DNA from: Manis javanica
Taxonomy: Eukaryota > Chordata > Mammalia > Pholidota > Manidae
DNA length: 64,000 nucleotides
Reading direction: 5' to 3'
Assembly (NCBI RefSeq): GCF_040802235.1
Contig: NC_133156.1
Coordinates: 180,990,351 to 181,054,350 of the forward strand
Shown piece after piece: positions 59,641-64,000 of the stretch (positions are counted from its first letter, which is position 1; every line of letters starts with the position of its first letter). The position numbers and the translations under genes are program-made. The notes below the pieces were generated by a model. The model worked only from the letters and a program-made list of their open reading frames with translations, was not told the origin of the DNA and did no database searches.

Positions 59641-60774
59641 ACTTTATTTGAACTGTAGAGTGGGTATCTGTCTCCCATTATGAGTCATAAACTCCTTGAG
59701 AGCGGGGACTACATTTTTGCCATTCTGATTCCCAATCCCTAAACCAATAGGTATTAGTACATTCTGCCCCCAGGGAATCTGTGCATTTAAGTGCTGCCCT
59801 AAATAAAAGATGTCACCTTAATAAGGCAAACTTCAGTTATGTAAACATAAGGTGGGAATATTTCTGCAGCTTCACTCATATGTCCATTTTGCCCCTAAGG
59901 GAGAAAACACCATCTTATTAATTTTTTCTGAGAGTGAAGGAGTTGCTCAAGGCCTAGAACATTCCTGAGCCACATTTCACAGGTAGGCAGAGTGACCATA
60001 CCTTGTAGCAGGTGGGAGCTGGATGTCCCCCTTTGTCTCTATGCAGTGAGCAGAGAAGCTCTGGCTGTCCTTCTGGTCAGCTCCGCTGCTCTGTCTTCTC
60101 TGCCTGTGGAAGGGAGGGGAGTGTTTGAGCTGTGCAGGCTCAGTTATCCTCAGCTCAGAGGACAGCTCATAGGAAGCCCCTCCTAGACTTCAGAATTAAG
60201 CCTCGTGCTCCAGCACAGAGAAGCGCTGCTCCTGATGGGTGGCCTCTGCTTGTGCACTATTAATAATGTGATGCTGTGTTTCCCACTTCTATGCATAGCT
60301 GAAGGAACCCCAAAGTGGATAAGGGCCAAGTGCTATAATCCAGACACCAAAATGCCACCCCAACTCAAAATAGGGGAAATGTGGGATAGAGTTCACTATC
60401 TTCACAAGCATTTTAAGAGTATGTGACCCCGGAAAGAATGGCAATGCAAATCCAGACACTCTCAAGACATTCTGAGAGAGTTCTTGAGATGCGTTGGAAC
60501 AGAGGAGTTTTTCATGTTGTTCTCTACTCTTCTTTCTGATGAAATCATTTTTGATGAGCCCATATGACTTCTTCTATAGTAAAAAGATGTTGGATGAAAG
60601 AAACCACAAGCATTATCCTGGCTTGGCAGCTGCGAATAGGAGCCAGGCCAGGGAAACCACCTCTTCTTTCCTTCTCCTTCAAGTCCTACTTTAAGAGTCC
60701 TTCCTTCCACATTTCCTCAGTAAGCCACACTATCTTCTCCCCAGCACCCTCTCCATTTGTAAGTAAATAGCCCT

Positions 60775-60925
60775 TGGCTGGAAGCTAGGTGACCTGGATT
60801 CTTGCCCAGTTCTGCCCCTAAATCACAAGTCATGAGGCTCTGAATACTTAACTTTTCCAAGGGTCAATTTCTCATCTGAAAAACTTATATAAATATTTAG
60901 CTTTAGTAGACTATTAGGTTCTTAT
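60775..60925 (+). repeat. MIR SINE fragment
   Basis: GGTGACCTGGATTCTTGCCC and CAATTTCTCATCTGAAAAAC in MIR order. Confidence 0.6.
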
Positions 60926-60933
60926 TGGATTAT

Positions 60934-60966
60934 GTTATATATATTATATATATTATATATATATAA
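60934..60966. repeat. (TA)-rich microsatellite
   Basis: ATATATTATATATATTATAT run. Confidence 0.8.
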
Positions 60967-61159
60967 GCTCTTTCCAAAATAGACAGTACTATCAACCATG
61001 TCCCTGCACATTTGGGGTCTTGAAACATGTAGCCCAACCTCAAATCCCACATCATCTAAAGCCTACTCAGCCCAACCCCAAAGAATCAAGAGGAGAACAG
61101 AGCTAAGGAATCAAAGACAGTAAGCACATTCAATTGTCAAGCAATAAGACTGGAATCCC

Positions 61160-61245
61160 ATACTAGGGACAGGGCAGAGCAGGTTCAGATCCTAACTACT
61201 TCACATTGTGACCCTAAGTAAGTTATTTATCCTCTGAGGTACATA
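61160..61245 (+). repeat. MIR SINE fragment
   Basis: GCAGGTTCAGATCCTAACTA and AAGTAAGTTATTTATCCTCTG. Confidence 0.55.
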
Positions 61246-61345
61246 CAATAAATGCACAAGTCTTAGTGTACAGCTTGATGCATTTTGACATGTGTATATG
61301 CTCCTGTAACCATCACCCGCATCAAGATGTCAAACACTTACACTA
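61246..61345 (-). mobile_element. Old L1M fragment, minus strand
   Basis: ATACAATAAATGCACAAGTC, ATTTTGACATGTGTATATGC and CATCACCCGCATCAAGATG resemble reverse-strand L1M text like that at 51950. Confidence 0.4.
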
Positions 61346-62920
61346 ACATTTAACTGAGGTTGGAGGATCCACTTCCCTCCAGAACGTCGCCATTGCTATG
61401 ACTCCACCCCAGAGACCACCGGCCGCATGCCTCTCCGTTCCATATTCTAGACCTTCTCAGAAGGTAGGATACAATTGGCCCAACCTGGACCATGTCTCCT
61501 CCTCTGAGCCAATTACCTGTCTTGAGGAAGACTTAAAGAGCACAGCTCTAGTTGCTGAGCTGCCTCACCATGATCTGGGGCCACCTCTCAGGCAAGGCAC
61601 CACCAGAGAGCTCCCCAGCACAGGCCCATTGTAAGCCTCATCCCTCGGCATACCATCTCCGCAGCATTCTGGCCCACAGGAGGCCAAGCAAAACTGTGCT
61701 CATACTCATGATCTTCCTTATGTTACCCTGTTCTTATGTCCTGCAGTGTCATGGCCAGAAAGAGAACAATCTTTCCAGGGGCTAGCCACAATGACACCCA
61801 GAGGATGTTGCAGAACATGTCCTTATTTTTTGCCTGAGACAGCCTTCAGTGCAGAACAAATCAGCCTTAGGTGGGAAGTCCCAAGTCTCTTCTTCTCCGG
61901 GATCCCTCCCTCTTCACCTTTTTTTCTGCTCCCACCTACCCTGCCTCATCCCAACCCTCACCCTACCCCCAGGCTACAGACTCCAAGTTCCCTTCTGACA
62001 GACCCCCTTGTGGTCAGTGTCTTAGAGACTGCAGCCTCCTGGTGGCAGATGGAGCCTCCTTATAGACCTTCAAGTCCAGGGAACTTTAGGTCTTACAAAT
62101 TCTTCAGAGTAAACACCTATAAGACAAGCTGCCCATTATCCTGCTAATTCAAATCACCTCCCACAATTCATTTTATTCTTAGAGACCCTCTCCACAAGGA
62201 GAGTGAAGATGAATTAAGGAGGTACCATAACATATAACATTCTTTTTATCCCTAGGTCTGAGTGTGTGCCTTATGACACCTGCTTGCTGCCTGTAACTGC
62301 AAAACACAGATACAGGCTCAGTGCTGGGAAGAGTGACTAATGGCAGCATGTGTCACTCCAAACAGTAGCCTCTATATTATAAGCCTAGGAGAATGTCACT
62401 CAGCAGCTGTTTCTCCCCATGGCAGAGGCTGAGGGAAAAACACTAATCAGTATTGGAGAGAAGGTGGGCAGGGAGTGTGGGGTGGGGACCTCTTAGTCAG
62501 CTATCCTGGTCCCATCCTGGAAGAAGGAATTTCTGGAATGCAACAAAGGAAGTTCTATCCAAATTGGTGGGCAGTGGTTTTGAGATGAATAATATCTCAG
62601 CTATATTTATTTGAGCTCCTCTTAAACATAGAAGAGTATGCTATAACAAGCAGCATTTAATCTGAGCTTTGTTCTCTGCCAAGTGAGGGCATTTAAGGAC
62701 TTTTTAAATGTGAAGCCCGCCAAAGACTTGCTCTATCAGTGACAATGGGGACAGTTGAGATGGTGATATAACAGAATAGACCCTTGAATCCAAACCTGAC
62801 TTGAGGACAGCACAGAACTAGGGTGAGAAATGGGATGGGGAAACCAGATAGATATGGGTTACTACCCAGGGACTAGCTTTGTTTTGAACGGTGAGTTTAT
62901 GGGTGCTTATTACATTACTA
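61346..62920. other. Gene-free stretch, nothing recognised
   Basis: Pyrimidine-rich patches (61890-61975) give overlapping ORFs (61398-62147) without domains or conservation cues. Confidence 0.4.
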
Positions 62921-62934
62921 AAATTAACTACATA

Positions 62935-63288
62935 AGAGTATAAAAACAAAGCAAAATTGAAGGAACAAAATAGCAGCAGACTCACAGACACCAAGAGGGG
63001 ATTATTGGTTATCAAAGGGAAGGAGTTGGTTGGGGAGGGTGTGGTGAGGGAGGGAGAAGGGGATTAAGGGATACTGTAATTGGCAATCACAATATAGGTA
63101 GGTCATGGGGAAGGCAAGCACGAAGAAGACAAGTAGTGACTCTGTAGCATCTTACTACGCTGATGAACAATGACCACAATAGAGGGGGTGAGGACTTGAT
63201 AATATGGGTGAATGTTGAAACCACAATGCTGTTTATGTGAAATATTCATAAGATTGTATATCAATGATACTTTAATTTAAAAAAAAAG
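62935..63288 (+). mobile_element. Short LINE-1 3' end with a 14-bp target-site duplication
   Basis: 5'-truncated older-subfamily L1 tail starting AGAGTATAAAAACAAAGC and ending in an A-rich tail. AAATTAACTACATA flanks it at 62921-62934 and 63289-63302. Confidence 0.93.
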
Positions 63289-63339
63289 AAATTAACTACA
63301 TAGAAGTAAGTTATAGAAGAAGAAGAAGGGGAAAAGTTA

Positions 63340-63490
63340 TATAGAAGAAGGGGGAAAAATTAGTGAAAATGTTTGATACCTTGATCTGGGTGATGGGTAC
63401 ATGAGTGTGTACATGTGTCAAAATGCACCCAGCTATACATTAAGATTTGTGAATTTTTACTCTGTACCTCGGTAAAATAAGTAAATAATA
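63340..63490 (+). mobile_element. L1M 3' terminus
   Basis: AATTAGTGAAAATGTTTGATACCTTGATCTGGGTGATGGGTACATG and a CTCGGTAAAAT end match the tail at 56.3-56.6 kb. Confidence 0.7.
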
Positions 63491-64000
63491 TATTGTAACT
63501 CTAGAGAGAAAATATGTTCCCAAAGGGCAAATAAACCTTTGAAGCCAAAATCGGACAAAGGGAGAAATAAAGTGGGAGAAATTGTTTATTGCTTACAAGC
63601 CCTCATCTCCTCCTGCTCGCCAGTGACTCTCACGATCTGGATGCCAAAAAGACCCCACCAAACCTCTCCTGTCCGGGTGCAGGCTCGCTCAACCCCCTTA
63701 CAATATTGATATGGAGATGGCTACACCTCTCTACCCCTTGGAAACACCTACTGATACGGAGATGTACTAAGGCCTGGCAAGAGATTCTAGAAATACTGCA
63801 ATTTTACCCACATACATAAAAAAAAAATAAGAGTTTCCAGTTGATTTCAGTTTGCAAATATGAAATCCATTTACTCATGCTTATTCAAAAAAATATTCTC
63901 TGTATAAAACAGTGAAAAAAAATAGTAAGTTATAAACAAGGAGGGGTGGGACAGAAGAGTCACTAAGCATTCCATGTTCCTATCTTTTAAATGGAAGTTT
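63491..64000. other. Right end of the window, nothing recognised
   Basis: No repeat or gene I can support; the ORF 63589-63819 has no features. Confidence 0.4.

Noticed and set aside
1-64000. CRISPR array, tRNA, rRNA or bacterial operon
   Set aside because: No spaced direct repeats, clover-leaf candidates or ribosomal sequence seen; the organism is a mammal.

Overview
This is mammalian nuclear DNA. It contains spliced exons of a recognisable vertebrate gene, LINE-1, MIR, L2 and hAT repeats, a decayed endogenous retrovirus and one promoter CpG island. I see no bacterial operon, CRISPR array, tRNA or rRNA gene. The young LINE-1 subfamily, and the absence of Alu, B1 or carnivore-type tRNA-Lys SINEs, fit a laurasiatherian mammal. 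From memory of the L1 3' UTR my best guess is a pangolin, but this is unproven.

Positions 1-27.3 kb hold the 5' end of ALMS1 (the Alstrom syndrome centrosome/basal-body protein) on the minus strand. Exon 1, with its promoter CpG island, lies at 26.8-27.1 kb. Exon 3 is at 4763-4958, exon 4 at 1291-1408, and exon 5 starts at 158 and runs off the left edge. All four are open, joined by GT/AG sites with matching phase, and read like the N-terminus of human ALMS1. The exon-2 homologue at 9354-9478 keeps both splice sites but carries an in-frame stop and a net loss of one base (125 nt against 126 expected). Exon 2 is phase-symmetric, so an exon 1 to exon 3 splice would stay in frame. This species has apparently retired that exon.

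Intron 1 (11.2-26.0 kb) contains a stack of nested LINE-1 elements, all antisense to ALMS1. An old L1 fragment adjoins an almost complete L1 (12468-26035). That L1 was split first by a 5'-truncated L1 (16740-17629, 15-bp target-site duplication) and also by a full-length 6.36-kb L1 (18010-24367, 13-bp duplication). All ORFs in these elements are broken.

Positions 27.3-64 kb look like intergenic DNA upstream of ALMS1. They hold a degraded gammaretrovirus-like pol-env remnant (28.1-31.1 kb, plus strand), a probable LTR on the minus strand (about 38.1-39.3 kb), L2, MIR and MER5-like repeats, older L1 3' ends, two short L1 insertions with clear target-site duplications (51.4 and 62.9 kb) and several microsatellites. 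Two local oddities stand out: a 74-bp segment duplicated almost perfectly 2.6 kb apart (37957 and 40594), and a 42-bp inverted repeat around the minus-strand LTR. I support no other protein-coding gene in this half.
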